A stretch of DNA of 64,000 bases from Planctomycetota bacterium (GTDB lineage Bacteria > Planctomycetota > UBA1135 > GCA-002686595), in NCBI GenBank assembly GCA_016779205.1, contig JADHOC010000007.1, positions 1 to 64,000 of the forward strand, read 5' to 3'. The position numbers and the translations under genes are program-made. Positions 52,832 to 62,218 of the stretch are shown here, piece by piece (position 1 is the first letter of the stretch; each line of letters begins with the position of its first letter). Below the pieces are notes generated by a model. The model saw only the letters and a list, made by a program, of their open reading frames with translations. It made no database searches and was not told the origin of the DNA.

Positions 52832-54169
52832 TCAGCGCGGCTTGAGTGCCCGCTCGAGGACCTCGGCGAGGTGGAGGACCTCGACGCCCTTGCCGGTCTT
52901 CCCGACGCCGATCTGCCACTGCTGGTGGCAGCCCGGGTTGGCGGTGACGAGGGTCCTCGCCCCGGTGCTCTCGAGGCTCTCCAGCTTGGGGTCGAGGACC
53001 TCGAGGGAGTCCTCCGGGCGGAGGACCGTGTAGATCCCCGCCGAGCCACAGCAGGAGTCGGCTCCAGGCATCTCCACCCGCTCCAGGCCAGGCACCAGGT
53101 CGAGGAGGTGCCGCGGCTGCTCCCGGACCCCCTGACCGTGGCAGAGGTGGCAGGGGTCGTCCCAGGTGACCGGCCCGTCGATCCCGTGCCCATCTCCAAG
53201 GCGCTCCTGGAGACGAGCGGTGGCCTCAGGGGCGGCGAGCTCCTCGGTGAGGTCCACGACGCGCGCCGCGAAGGCCGAGGCGCGATCCCGCCACTCGGGG
53301 TCGTTGGCGAGCAGGCGCCCGTACTCCTTCATGTGGGCGCCGCAGCCGGCGCTGTCGATGACCACCGGGGCCGAGTCGTCCACCTCGTTGAACTGGGCGA
53401 TGGTGAGGCGCGCGAGGTCCTCGGCCTGGTCCAGCTCCCCGTTGTGGGCGTGGAGGGCGCCGCAGCAGACGTGCTTGGGGACGGAGCGGACCTCGCGACC
53501 GGTGGCGGCGAGCACGTCGGCCATGGCGCGGTTCACCCGCCCGAAGAGCTCGGGCATGACGCAGCCGTCGAGGACGAGGACGGTCCCGCGCGCGGGACCC
53601 TCGGCCTCGGTGACGGGGGGCAGCGGGCGCCGCTCCCGGGCGCTCGGGACCCGCGGGAGGTTCCGGAAGATCTGGCCACGGAGCCCGAGCAACGGGCTGG
53701 TGATGGCGTCAAGGCGGAGGAGCTGGACGGCCCGTAGGCCCACGGCGGCGAGGCGCAGGCCTGCGCGGCGCACGAGGATGCCACGGAAGCCGACCCACCG
53801 CGCGAGCCGAGCGAGCGGGCCCGGGGGCCTGCGCTCGAGCAGCGCCCCGCGGCTGAACTCCATCATCGCGCCGAACTCCACGCCGGCCGGGCACACGCTC
53901 TCGCAGTGCCGGCAGACGAGACAGAAGTTCATCTCGTCCTCGAAGGTCGCGTCGGGCTCCGCGCGGCCCTCGGCGACGGCCCGCATCAGGTGGATCCGTC
54001 CGCGGGGGCTGGAGGTCTCCGAGCCGGTGAGCTGGTAGGTGGGGCAGGTGGTGAGGCACAGCCCGCAGTGGATGCAGTCCAGCGCCCGGGCGTGGTCCAC
54101 CAGGGACTCCCGGGTCATGGGGTGCGGGCGCTCATGGCCTGCGTCATGGCTCGTGCTGGTGCTCGACAT
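52832..54169 (-). CDS. glcF: glycolate oxidase iron-sulfur subunit
   Basis: 445 residues. It passes electrons from the flavin subunits to the chain through two 4Fe-4S clusters. CIHCGLCLTTCPTYQLTG and CLVCRHCESVCPAG are the two ferredoxin motifs, followed by two CCG-type cysteine-rich domains (CVMPELFGRVN; CGAHMKEYG; DPCHLCHGQG; DSCCGSAGIY). It is the last gene of glcDEF, 15 bp after glcE. Confidence 0.92.
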   Translation of the reverse strand: MSSTSTSHDAGHERPHPMTRESLVDHARALDCIHCGLCLTTCPTYQLTGSETSSPRGRIHLMRAVAEGRAEPDATFEDEMNFCLVCRHCESVCPAGVEFGAMMEFSRGALLERRPPGPLARLARWVGFRGILVRRAGLRLAAVGLRAVQLLRLDAITSPLLGLRGQIFRNLPRVPSARERRPLPPVTEAEGPARGTVLVLDGCVMPELFGRVNRAMADVLAATGREVRSVPKHVCCGALHAHNGELDQAEDLARLTIAQFNEVDDSAPVVIDSAGCGAHMKEYGRLLANDPEWRDRASAFAARVVDLTEELAAPEATARLQERLGDGHGIDGPVTWDDPCHLCHGQGVREQPRHLLDLVPGLERVEMPGADSCCGSAGIYTVLRPEDSLEVLDPKLESLESTGARTLVTANPGCHQQWQIGVGKTGKGVEVLHLAEVLERALKPR

Positions 54170-54184
54170 GGCGTTGCTGGCCGC

Positions 54185-55441
54185 TCAGGAGCGGGCGGGG
54201 AAGCCCTCGGTCTGGAAGAGGCCCGCGGGGTCGAAGGCCTCCACGAGTCGACGGGTCCAGCGTGACTCGGGGCCCGCGGGGGCGACGGTGGCGGTGAGGC
54301 CGGGGCGGAGGGGCTCGGGGACCGTTCCCCGGACGCTGACCCTGGCCTCGAGCAGCGAGGGCCACGCGGACGCGCCGGAGATCAGGTCCTGGGGGAGGTC
54401 GACCTGGGCGACGCCGGGCTGGATGACCGCCCCCGTGAGCCCTCCGATGGAGGCCTCGAGCGCGGCGATGGTCCCGGCGATCCGGGAGGGGACCGTCGAT
54501 ATCCGGACGGCGCTCTGGCGTTCACCCGCCAGGTGGAAGGCCTCGGCACCCGGGCCGGGGTCGTGCTCCTCGAGGCCGGTGACCAGGCCCTCGAGCCGAT
54601 GTCGGTCTGCCTCGACCTGTCGACCACGCCCGGAGAGGAGCACGTGGACCACCCGGTCTCGAACGAACAGCCCCTGCTCCCGGATCGTGGTGGCGCCCCG
54701 GATCGCGAGGGCCAGCTCGACCGCGGCGGAGGTGGACGCGGCGGGGGGAGAGGTGACGTACTGCTCGGCCTCTGGCGCGGGCATCAACCGCATGGACGCC
54801 TCCACGATCGGGCCGAAGATCCCCCGACCGCCCGCGTGCAGCCGGTGGAGGTCGAAGCCAGTGACGTTCTTCACGAGCCGGCCGCCCGACCGAAGGTGAC
54901 GGCCGGTCCCGTCGATCATCCGCATCCCCAGGAGGTGGTGCCTTGTCGGGCCGAAGCTATGGCGGTCGAGGCCTGATCGTCCGGAGGCCAGCACGCCGCC
55001 GAGGGTGCAGGACCCGAAGATGGCTGGGGTCAACCGGTGCCCGCCCTCGGCGACCGTGGCGCGAAGGACGCTCAGGTCCGCCCCCGCGAGGGCGGTCAGG
55101 GTGCCGTCTCCGGGGACGTACTCCACCACGCCCGTGGCGGACGGGTCCCCGAGCAGGGCGCCCATGGAGAGCTGGAGGAAGCCCGCGGGCGCGAGCGTCG
55201 CGTCCGGCCTGCACCACCGGAGCTGCCCGCCGCCGCCGGTGGGAACGAGCCGGATGGGGGACTGCTGGCTGCGGTCGGTAAGGAGGGCGATGAGGTTCCC
55301 AAGTGAGGCTTCCGTCGCTGGCCTCGCGGCGGGGCCGCCGCCGATGCCGCCCGTCTCATCGAGCACCACACCAGCCTCCTGGCAAGCAGCGCGAACGGGG
55401 CCCAGGTCCATGGCGCCCGCGGGATCGGTCGCGGTCGTCAT
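54185..55441 (-). CDS. glcE: glycolate oxidase FAD-binding subunit
   Basis: 418 residues. A FAD-linked PCMH-type domain: RLVPTGGGGQLRWCRPD, VVEYVPGDGTLTALAG and GGVLASGRSGLDRHSFG. Together with GlcD and GlcF it oxidises glycolate to glyoxylate. The start ATG overlaps the glcD stop (ATGA). The open frame extends into glcD in another phase and is not used. The C-terminus (VEAFDPAGLFQTE) is the family's. Confidence 0.9.
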   Translation of the reverse strand: MTTATDPAGAMDLGPVRAACQEAGVVLDETGGIGGGPAARPATEASLGNLIALLTDRSQQSPIRLVPTGGGGQLRWCRPDATLAPAGFLQLSMGALLGDPSATGVVEYVPGDGTLTALAGADLSVLRATVAEGGHRLTPAIFGSCTLGGVLASGRSGLDRHSFGPTRHHLLGMRMIDGTGRHLRSGGRLVKNVTGFDLHRLHAGGRGIFGPIVEASMRLMPAPEAEQYVTSPPAASTSAAVELALAIRGATTIREQGLFVRDRVVHVLLSGRGRQVEADRHRLEGLVTGLEEHDPGPGAEAFHLAGERQSAVRISTVPSRIAGTIAALEASIGGLTGAVIQPGVAQVDLPQDLISGASAWPSLLEARVSVRGTVPEPLRPGLTATVAPAGPESRWTRRLVEAFDPAGLFQTEGFPARS

Positions 55442-56907
55442 GACGCGTCCTCCGCGGCCGGTGCCTGGACGGGGAGGGGGCGGGTGTGGATCTCCCGGCA
55501 GCCGCGCACGGGCAGCATCTTGCCTGGGTTCCAGAAGGCGTCGGGGTCGAAGGCCGCGCGGAGCTGGTCCATCGCCTCGAGGTCGTCGTCGCTGAACACC
55601 AGGCACATCTCGTCCTGCTTCTCGAGCCCGATCCCGTGCTCTCCGGTCAGGGAGCCGCCCGCCGCGACGCAGGCCTCCATGATGATCCGCCCGGCTTCGA
55701 GCACGCGGCGCACCTCGTCGGCGTCTCGTCGGTCGTAGGAGATGTTCGGGTGCAGGTTGCCGTCGCCGGCGTGGAACACGTTGGCGAGCTTCAGGTTGCG
55801 TTCGCGACAGGCGACGGTCGCGGCGGAAACGATCTCGCGAAGCCGGGTCCTCGGCGCCACGACGTCGGCCACGTAGAGGTCCGGAGCGATGCGGCCCATG
55901 GCACCGAAGGCACCCTTGCGGCCGGCCCAGAGCCGCTTGCGCTCGGCCGGGTCCGTGGTCCGCCGGGTGTCGAAGGCCCCGAAGGCGCGTGCGACCTCGA
56001 TGACGTCGGCGCTGGTGGCGTCGACCTCCTCGTCGCCGCCCTCGACCTCCACGAGCATCACCGCCTCTGCGTTGTCCGGATAACCCGCCCGCAGGACGCT
56101 GGCCTCCACCGCCTCGATGGTGAGCCGGTCCAGGATCTCGATGGCCGACGGCTCGAGGCGGCGGGCGATCATCTCGCTCACCGCGTCGCAGCAGGCGTCG
56201 AGCGACTCGAACAGGCACAGCAGCGTCTCCACCTTCTCGGGCCTGGGCAGGAGCTGAACGGTGACCTCGGTGACGAGGCCGAGCATGCCCTCGCTCCCGA
56301 CCACCGGGCCGAGGAGGTCGAGGTCGCCGTCACCGGCGGCGCCCGGTCCGCCGAGCTGGATCACCTCTCCGCGGCTGTCGACCATCGTCAGGCCGAGCAC
56401 GTGCCGGTTCGTCGAGCCGTACTTGAAGCCGTGGGGGCCGCCCGAGTTGTTGCCGACGTTGCCGCCGATGGTGCACGCGGTCTGGCTCGAAGGATCCGGA
56501 CCGTAGAAGAGCCCGGCGTCCGCGCAGGCCGCGGTCAGGTGGACGTTGACGACCCCGGCCTGGACCCGCGCGTAGCGGTCCTCGGCGTTGACCTCGAGCA
56601 CGTCGCGCATCCGAGCGGTGCCGACGATGGCGCCGTTCTCCACGGGGCGCGCGCCGCCGCTCAGCCCGGTCCCCGCTCCCCTGGGGACGACGACGAGGCC
56701 GGCCTCCCGCAGCACCTTGATCGCAGCCGCGGCCTCGGCCGTCGTTCGCGGCAGGACGATCACCTCCGCGCTGGCGCGCTGGAGCATGAAGGCGTCGGAC
56801 TCGTAGGCGGAGCGCGCCGTGGGGTCGGCGCGGACGCCCTTCTTGCCCACGATCCGCTCGAGCTCGGCCAGGTGCCGGCGCGAGATCTGTTTGCCGTCGC
56901 TCCCCAT
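55438..56907 (-). CDS. glcD: glycolate oxidase subunit GlcD
   Basis: 489 residues. The catalytic FAD subunit. VVVPRGAGTGLSGGARPVENG is the FAD-binding PCMH motif, then TIGGNVGNNSGGPHGFKYGSTNRHVLGL. The C-terminal FAD-oxidase domain has FHAGDGNLHPNI and GSLTGEHGIGLEK with the catalytic-region histidines. It is the first gene of the operon, with TAAGAT 7 nt before the ATG. Phosphoglycolate phosphatase is not nearby. D-lactate dehydrogenase is a less likely alternative, given glcE and glcF. Confidence 0.92.
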   Translation of the reverse strand: MGSDGKQISRRHLAELERIVGKKGVRADPTARSAYESDAFMLQRASAEVIVLPRTTAEAAAAIKVLREAGLVVVPRGAGTGLSGGARPVENGAIVGTARMRDVLEVNAEDRYARVQAGVVNVHLTAACADAGLFYGPDPSSQTACTIGGNVGNNSGGPHGFKYGSTNRHVLGLTMVDSRGEVIQLGGPGAAGDGDLDLLGPVVGSEGMLGLVTEVTVQLLPRPEKVETLLCLFESLDACCDAVSEMIARRLEPSAIEILDRLTIEAVEASVLRAGYPDNAEAVMLVEVEGGDEEVDATSADVIEVARAFGAFDTRRTTDPAERKRLWAGRKGAFGAMGRIAPDLYVADVVAPRTRLREIVSAATVACRERNLKLANVFHAGDGNLHPNISYDRRDADEVRRVLEAGRIIMEACVAAGGSLTGEHGIGLEKQDEMCLVFSDDDLEAMDQLRAAFDPDAFWNPGKMLPVRGCREIHTRPLPVQAPAAEDAS

Positions 56908-56914
56908 GCCCGAG

Positions 56915-56920
56915 ATCTTA
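56915..56920 (-). promoter_or_regulatory. -10 element TAAGAT, leaderless type, for glcDEF
   Basis: On the minus strand TAAGAT is followed by 7 nt and the glcD ATG. Confidence 0.5.
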
Positions 56921-56979
56921 GGCCAAGGGGCGGCGCGGGCGAGCGTTCGGTGACCTGAAGGATTCGGGGCGGGGCCCCG

Positions 56980-57924
56980 TCAGTCCGTCCGGAGGCTGAG
57001 CCGGGCGGCGCCGATCCAGCCGGCGTCGGAGCCCAGTGTCGCAGGCACGATGCGCGAGGCGCCCGTCCCGTAGCGCTGCTCCTCGAGCAGCTCCTCGGCT
57101 CCGGGGCGGAGCACGTCGAGGGCCGCGCCGAACCCGCCACCGATGACGAAGAACGAGATGTCGAAGAGGGTGACCAGGGTCGAGAGGCCCGAGCCGAGGT
57201 CACGGCCGATCTCGTGCATCAGCCGACGCTCGGGGCCGTCGGCCTCCCGGGCCGCCTGGGCGAGGACCGGGAGGTCGTCGTTGAGCCCGGCGGTGCGCGC
57301 CCGGCGCTTGGCCGCGCTCGCCGAGACCAGCCGCTCGAGGCACCCGTAAGAGCCGCAGGGGCAGGCGAGCTCCTCGTGGTAGGGGCCGTCGTAGTAGCTC
57401 CCGCTGGGCTTGGGGAAGATGACCGTGTGTCCGATCTCGCCGGCGTTCCCGCCGGGGCCGACGAAGAGCTCGTTGCCCAGCACGATGCCGCCGCCCACGC
57501 CGGTGCCGAGGGTGAGGAGCGCCATGCTGTCCTCCGCGAGCCCGGCGCCCAGCCACTGCTCCCCGAAGGCGGCGACATTGGCGTCGTTCTCCACCAGGAC
57601 CTCGCGTCCGCCGAGGCCCTCACCGACTCCCTTGGAGAGGCTCTCACCCACGAGGTTGGGCATGTTGGCGCTCGCGAGCACCGTGCCCGTGGGTCGGTCG
57701 AAGAGGCCCGCGCAGCCGACGCCGATGCGCTCGGCGGAGCCGCCCGCTGCGCTCTCGAGCTCGAGCACGAGCTCCGCTGCGCGCGTGAAGATCTCGGCCG
57801 CGGCGACGTCCGGCGCGAACGGGCGCAGGCCGCGCGCCAGGATCTTGCCGTCGGAGGCGCTCACTGCGCCTCCCTTGATCGACATCCCACCGAAGTCGAG
57901 CCCGATCAGTAGCTGGTCGGCCAT
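56980..57924 (-). CDS. ROK-family sugar kinase
   Basis: 314 residues. It phosphorylates a sugar, probably glucose. IGLDFGGMSIKGGAV is the phosphate-1 motif, then VENDANVAAFGE, LLTLGTGVGGGIVLGNELF, and the zinc site CPCGSYGCLE. The catalytic Asp of the VENDAN region is intact. It lies 10 bp after the glycogen synthase gene, so the two form an operon of glucose and glycogen metabolism. Confidence 0.9.
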   Translation of the reverse strand: MADQLLIGLDFGGMSIKGGAVSASDGKILARGLRPFAPDVAAAEIFTRAAELVLELESAAGGSAERIGVGCAGLFDRPTGTVLASANMPNLVGESLSKGVGEGLGGREVLVENDANVAAFGEQWLGAGLAEDSMALLTLGTGVGGGIVLGNELFVGPGGNAGEIGHTVIFPKPSGSYYDGPYHEELACPCGSYGCLERLVSASAAKRRARTAGLNDDLPVLAQAAREADGPERRLMHEIGRDLGSGLSTLVTLFDISFFVIGGGFGAALDVLRPGAEELLEEQRYGTGASRIVPATLGSDAGWIGAARLSLRTD

Positions 57925-57934
57925 GGGGGAGTGG

Positions 57935-59410
57935 TCAGGACTTGCGGGACTTCAGGGCCCGTCCGAGCTTGCGGTAGGCCTTCATGTACTCGCGGCCGGT
58001 CTCCGCCCAGGAGAAGTCCTGGGCCATGCAGCGCTTGAGAATGACCTTCCAGTCGGAGGCCTTCTTGTAGATCGAACGGGCGTGATCGACCGCCTCGACG
58101 AGGGCGTTGGACTCGTACCGCTCGAACAGGATGCTCGTGCCCTTCTTCGGGGAGGCCGTGAGGTCCACCAGCGTGTCCTCCAGGCCGCTGTGGGCGTAGG
58201 CCATGGGGACGACGCCATAGCGCAGGGCGATGGCCGCGAGGGCGTTGGTGGCGTGGTAGTGCCCAGGGAGGAGCAGGATGTCTGCGGCCGCGAGGAGGGT
58301 GTGGGCTGTCCCGACGTCGTAGCCCTCGATGACCCGGCAGCATCCCGCGAAGGTCTGCTCGATCGTGTGCAAGCGCTCCACGATCTCGGGCGGCCCCGGG
58401 CCCATCAGGACGAGCTGGACGTTCCTCTCGAGGATCGGCGTCAGGGACTCGGCGAGGATGTCGAAGCCGCTGTCCGCGTCGAATCGTCCGATCACCGCCA
58501 CGACGGGCGTGCGCGGCGACACGTCGAGCTTGAGCCCCTCCTGCAGCCGCGCCTTGCACTTGCGCTTGCCGGGGACGTCCTTCTGATCGGGGGAGAAGTT
58601 CTGGGCGAGCAGGGGGTCCGTCGCGGGGTTCCACGTCCGGTAGTCGATGCCGCTCTGGACCCCGACCAGGTCCTTCTCGCGGCGCCTGAAGGTGTCCTCG
58701 AGGCCATCGCCGCGATCAGAGCTGACGAACTCCTTGGCCTTGCTGTCCGAGGTCGTCCCCACGAGGGTCGCGAACTCGGCGCCCGCCTTGAGGTAGTTCA
58801 CCCGCCCGCCGAGGGCCACGCCCTCGACGTTCCTGAAGTACTCATGCGGGATGCCGACCTTCGGCAGGATCTCGCGCTCGAAGGAACCTTGCATGGCGAG
58901 GTTCTGGATCGCGAAGAACGTGCCGGGCTTGGCGGCGGGGTGCTCGCGCCCCGAGTACTCGAGCTTCTGGACGAGGGGAATGAGGCCCGAGGTCCAGTCG
59001 AGGCAGTGGATGACGTCGGGGGTGAACGCCAGGGGCCCGAAGCCCTCGAGTACGGCTCTCGCGAAGATGGAGTAGCGACGCCAGTTGTCGAGGTAGGGCC
59101 CGTCCTCATCGCCGTACGGGTGCCTGCTCCGGTACAGGCTCTCGTGGTCGATCAGGTGGATGGTCAGGCCGTTGATATAGCCTGTCCTGATCGTGATGGG
59201 CGTGCGTCCGGAGCCATCCCTGATCCGCAGGAGCGCGCTCTCCTCGAGCGGCCCGAGGGACTCGGTGTCGATGTCCTTCGAGAAGGGGAGGAACACTCGC
59301 ACCTCTGCTCCCAGACTCTGGAGCGTCCGGGGCAAGACTTCGGCGATCTCGGCGAGCTGGGTTCGCCGGACGAGTGACTTGAGTTCGGGGGTCGCGAACG
59401 CGATCTTCAC
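57935..59410 (-). CDS. glgA: glycogen synthase-like GT5 glycosyltransferase
   Basis: 491 residues with GTG start. It adds glucose from ADP-glucose to glycogen. VIHCLDWTSGLIPLV, TFFAIQNLAMQGSF and VAVIGRFDADSGFDILAE match GlgA. The C-terminal domain has VPMAYAHSGLEDTLVD. The N-terminal ADP-glucose motif is unusual. Canonical KxGGLADV is replaced by RRTQLAEIAEVLP, so nucleotide binding may differ from classic GlgA. The nucleotide donor therefore needs care. Followed by the ROK kinase 10 bp later. Confidence 0.85.
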   Translation of the reverse strand: MKIAFATPELKSLVRRTQLAEIAEVLPRTLQSLGAEVRVFLPFSKDIDTESLGPLEESALLRIRDGSGRTPITIRTGYINGLTIHLIDHESLYRSRHPYGDEDGPYLDNWRRYSIFARAVLEGFGPLAFTPDVIHCLDWTSGLIPLVQKLEYSGREHPAAKPGTFFAIQNLAMQGSFEREILPKVGIPHEYFRNVEGVALGGRVNYLKAGAEFATLVGTTSDSKAKEFVSSDRGDGLEDTFRRREKDLVGVQSGIDYRTWNPATDPLLAQNFSPDQKDVPGKRKCKARLQEGLKLDVSPRTPVVAVIGRFDADSGFDILAESLTPILERNVQLVLMGPGPPEIVERLHTIEQTFAGCCRVIEGYDVGTAHTLLAAADILLLPGHYHATNALAAIALRYGVVPMAYAHSGLEDTLVDLTASPKKGTSILFERYESNALVEAVDHARSIYKKASDWKVILKRCMAQDFSWAETGREYMKAYRKLGRALKSRKS

Positions 59411-59568
59411 GTCCGGGGGGGGCGTGGGTCGTAGCGAGTGGGCGAGGGCGTAACGCTCGTGCCTGACGGCCGTTGCGAATGCCCCGACAGGGTAGTCGCC
59501 GGGCCCCCTGGGCCCCTAGGCTCCCCGGGGGACGGTGGCTGTAAGTCGCTTGCCTTTGGCCGCTTGGG

Positions 59569-60366
59569 TCATCTTGATCCCAGCGATTGCTCGTAGGCTT
59601 CGATCGCAGCGGGCAACGCCTCGCGGATCCGCTCGATGCGGCGCTCGTCGGAGGGGTGGGTCGAGAAGAGCTCGAACGGGGCAGGGCCGGAGGCCGAGCT
59701 CATTCGCTCCCAGAATCCGACCGCGGCCCGGGGGTCGTAGCCAGCGTGCGCCATGTACATCAGGCCGCGGGTGTCGGCCTCGATCTCCGCGTCGCGGCCG
59801 AAGGGAAGGCTCACCAGCAGATGGGCTGCGTCGGAGGCCAGGGCCTCGGTTTGCTGCTTGGTCTCGGCGTCGTCGGCATAAGCCTCTGCCCCGGCCTCGA
59901 TGAGCTGGGTGAGCAGGTCCTGCCGCGTCAAGCGCTCCGTTCCGTGGCGCAGGGTGGCGTGGGCGATCTCATGGCTCATCACCACGGCGAGGCCTGTCTC
60001 ATCCCCGGCGATGGGGAGGATCCCGGTGAAGACGGCCATCTTGCCGCCGGGCAGGCACCACGCGTTCACGACCTCATCCTGCTCGACGAGCCGGACCTCC
60101 CAGTCGAACTGATTCGCCACGGCGGGGTCGAGCTCACGGGCGGCCGCCACGAGGCGCTGCGTCAATCGGTTCACCATGCGGTGATCCGCGCCGCTCTGGA
60201 CCACGGTCTCGCTCGCCAGGAGCTCGGGATAGGCCTCGGCACCCAGGGCAGCGTCATCGCTGACCTGGTAGTGGTTCAGGTTGCCCAGGATGCCGCAGGC
60301 CGGCACGAGGGTGAGCACGAGGGCGGCGGCGGAGGTCTTGACGGCGAGGCGGGCGAGCAGATTCAT
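59569..60366 (-). CDS. M48-family metalloprotease lipoprotein
   Basis: 265 residues. A type II signal ends at Cys24 (VLTLVPAC). WCLPGGKMAVFTGILP precedes the zinc site H132-E-I-A-H, and EIEADTRGLMYMAHAGYD provides the third ligand Glu. THPSDERRIERI is the family C-terminal motif. This is like YcaL/BepA/LoiP-type periplasmic proteases that maintain outer-membrane assembly. AATATA at 60412-60417 (TATATT on the minus strand) may be its -10. It diverges from gpmI across 114 bp. Confidence 0.9.
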   Translation of the reverse strand: MNLLARLAVKTSAAALVLTLVPACGILGNLNHYQVSDDAALGAEAYPELLASETVVQSGADHRMVNRLTQRLVAAARELDPAVANQFDWEVRLVEQDEVVNAWCLPGGKMAVFTGILPIAGDETGLAVVMSHEIAHATLRHGTERLTRQDLLTQLIEAGAEAYADDAETKQQTEALASDAAHLLVSLPFGRDAEIEADTRGLMYMAHAGYDPRAAVGFWERMSSASGPAPFELFSTHPSDERRIERIREALPAAIEAYEQSLGSR

Positions 60367-60480
60367 GGACCTGAGTCGAGGGCGCGGATGACGGGAGCCG
60401 GTGGGGACGCCAATATAGCAGGCTCCAGGACGCTCACCGTCGGGCGTCCAGTGCCAGCCTCCCTGCATCGACCACTCCCA

Positions 60481-62019
60481 ATGAGCCGCAAGCCGATCGT
60501 CCTTCTCGTCCTCGATGGTTGGGGGCAGCGCAAGGAGACAGAGTCCAACGCGATCGCGGAGGGCGCTCCCTACTTCCAGCAGCTCCTGGCGGAGCACCCA
60601 AACACCCTCTTGACCGCCTGCGGGTCCGAGGTCGGCCTGCCGCTGGGGGTGATGGGGAACAGCGAAGTTGGGCACACCAACCTGGGCGCAGGGCGCGTCG
60701 TCTACCAGGACGTCAGCCGCATCGACAAGTCGATCGAAGCGGGCGAATTCGCGAGGAACGCGACGTTCTGCGAGCTCATGGACGATGTCCGTTCGAGGGG
60801 GAAGAAGCTGCACCTCGTCGGGCTGGTCAGCGACGGCAAGGTCCACTCCAGCGACCACCACCTGCGGACGCTGCTCAACATGGCGGCCGCCCAGGGCCTC
60901 GGCGCGGACCAGGTCATGGTGCACGCCATCACCGACGGTCGAGACACACCGCCGCGCTCGGGAGCGGGCTTCCTCGAGGCGCTCGAGTCGGCGTGTGAGT
61001 CGGCGGGCGTCGGTCGCATCGCCACGGTCATTGGCCGCTACCACGCCATGGACAGGGACAAGCGCTGGGAGCGGGTCGAGCGGGCCTACCGGCTCTTCGT
61101 TGGTGGAGAGGGCGAGCGCTTCGACTCGGCCCTCGCGGCGATCCAAGCCTCGAACGAGGCCGGAGTCACCGACGAGTTTGTGGAGCCTTGCGTCATCGGC
61201 GCGGAGGGCTCAGGGCGCATCGAGGACGGGGACGGGGTGCTGCTCTTCAACTACCGGGCGGATCGGATGCGAGAGATCACGGACGCGCTGGTGCAGGACG
61301 GATTCAGCGGCTTCGATCGCGGCCCCGGAGCGCCCTCTGTCCGTGCGGCGTCGATGACTCAGTACCGAGATGACATCGACATCCCCGTCGCGTTCCCGCC
61401 GATCGACCTGAGCGGGATCTTCCCCGAGTTGGTGAGCGCCGCGGGGCTTCGCCAGGAGCGCATCGCCGAGACGGAGAAGTACGCGCACGTGACCTACTTC
61501 TTCTCGGGAGGCCAGGAGGCGCCGTACGAAGGGGAGACGCGGACGCTCGTCCAGAGCCCGAAGGTCGCGACCTATGACCTCGCCCCGCAGATGAGCGCGC
61601 GGGAGGTCACTGATGCCATCCTCGCGAGCCTCTCGAAGGGTGAGACGGACGTGTACATCGTCAACTTCGCCAACGCCGACATGGTGGGACACACGGGGAT
61701 CTACGAGGCGGCGCTGAAGGCGGTGGAGACCGTGGACGGCTGCCTGAAGCAGATCGTGCCGGCGGTCCTCGCGAAGGGAGGGAGCGTCGCGATCACCGCG
61801 GACCACGGCAACTCCGAGCAGCTCTGGGACCCCGATTCGGATCAGCCTCACACGGCACACACCCTGAACAAGGTCCCGTTCGTGGTCATCGGAGACGGGC
61901 TCAAGGGAGCGAGAATGAGAGAGCACGGGGTGCTCGCAGACGTCGCTCCGACGCTGCTCGAGATCATGGGGTTGGAGAAGCACCCTCTGATGGACGGCAC
62001 ATCGTTGGTCCTGGGATAG
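60481..62019 (+). CDS. gpmI: 2,3-bisphosphoglycerate-independent phosphoglycerate mutase
   Basis: 512 residues, typical iPGM. It interconverts 3- and 2-phosphoglycerate. IVLLVLDGWGQRKETESNAI gives the first metal ligand; the nucleophile is S61 in GVMGNSEVGHTNLGAGR. AITDGRDTPP, YHAMDRDKRW and TADHGNSEQLWD complete the active site. All catalytic groups are visible. It fits the glycolytic set with pyruvate kinase and the ROK kinase. Confidence 0.95.
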   Translation: MSRKPIVLLVLDGWGQRKETESNAIAEGAPYFQQLLAEHPNTLLTACGSEVGLPLGVMGNSEVGHTNLGAGRVVYQDVSRIDKSIEAGEFARNATFCELMDDVRSRGKKLHLVGLVSDGKVHSSDHHLRTLLNMAAAQGLGADQVMVHAITDGRDTPPRSGAGFLEALESACESAGVGRIATVIGRYHAMDRDKRWERVERAYRLFVGGEGERFDSALAAIQASNEAGVTDEFVEPCVIGAEGSGRIEDGDGVLLFNYRADRMREITDALVQDGFSGFDRGPGAPSVRAASMTQYRDDIDIPVAFPPIDLSGIFPELVSAAGLRQERIAETEKYAHVTYFFSGGQEAPYEGETRTLVQSPKVATYDLAPQMSAREVTDAILASLSKGETDVYIVNFANADMVGHTGIYEAALKAVETVDGCLKQIVPAVLAKGGSVAITADHGNSEQLWDPDSDQPHTAHTLNKVPFVVIGDGLKGARMREHGVLADVAPTLLEIMGLEKHPLMDGTSLVLG

Positions 62020-62218
62020 CGGCGCGGCAGGTAGGGGGATCCCTACAGTGTCTCGCTTTGGACGTCTCGGCAAGGGGCTCTGGCGAGCCAAGAAGCGGGT
62101 TCTCCGGGCGTCTCGCAGGAGGTTGGTATCCTTTTTCAGTCTCTCCAACTTCTCTCCCGTGCTCGCCGCGGGTGTGTTCCGAACTGTCCTTGCCGGTCCG
62201 GAACCGAGCACCTTTCGA

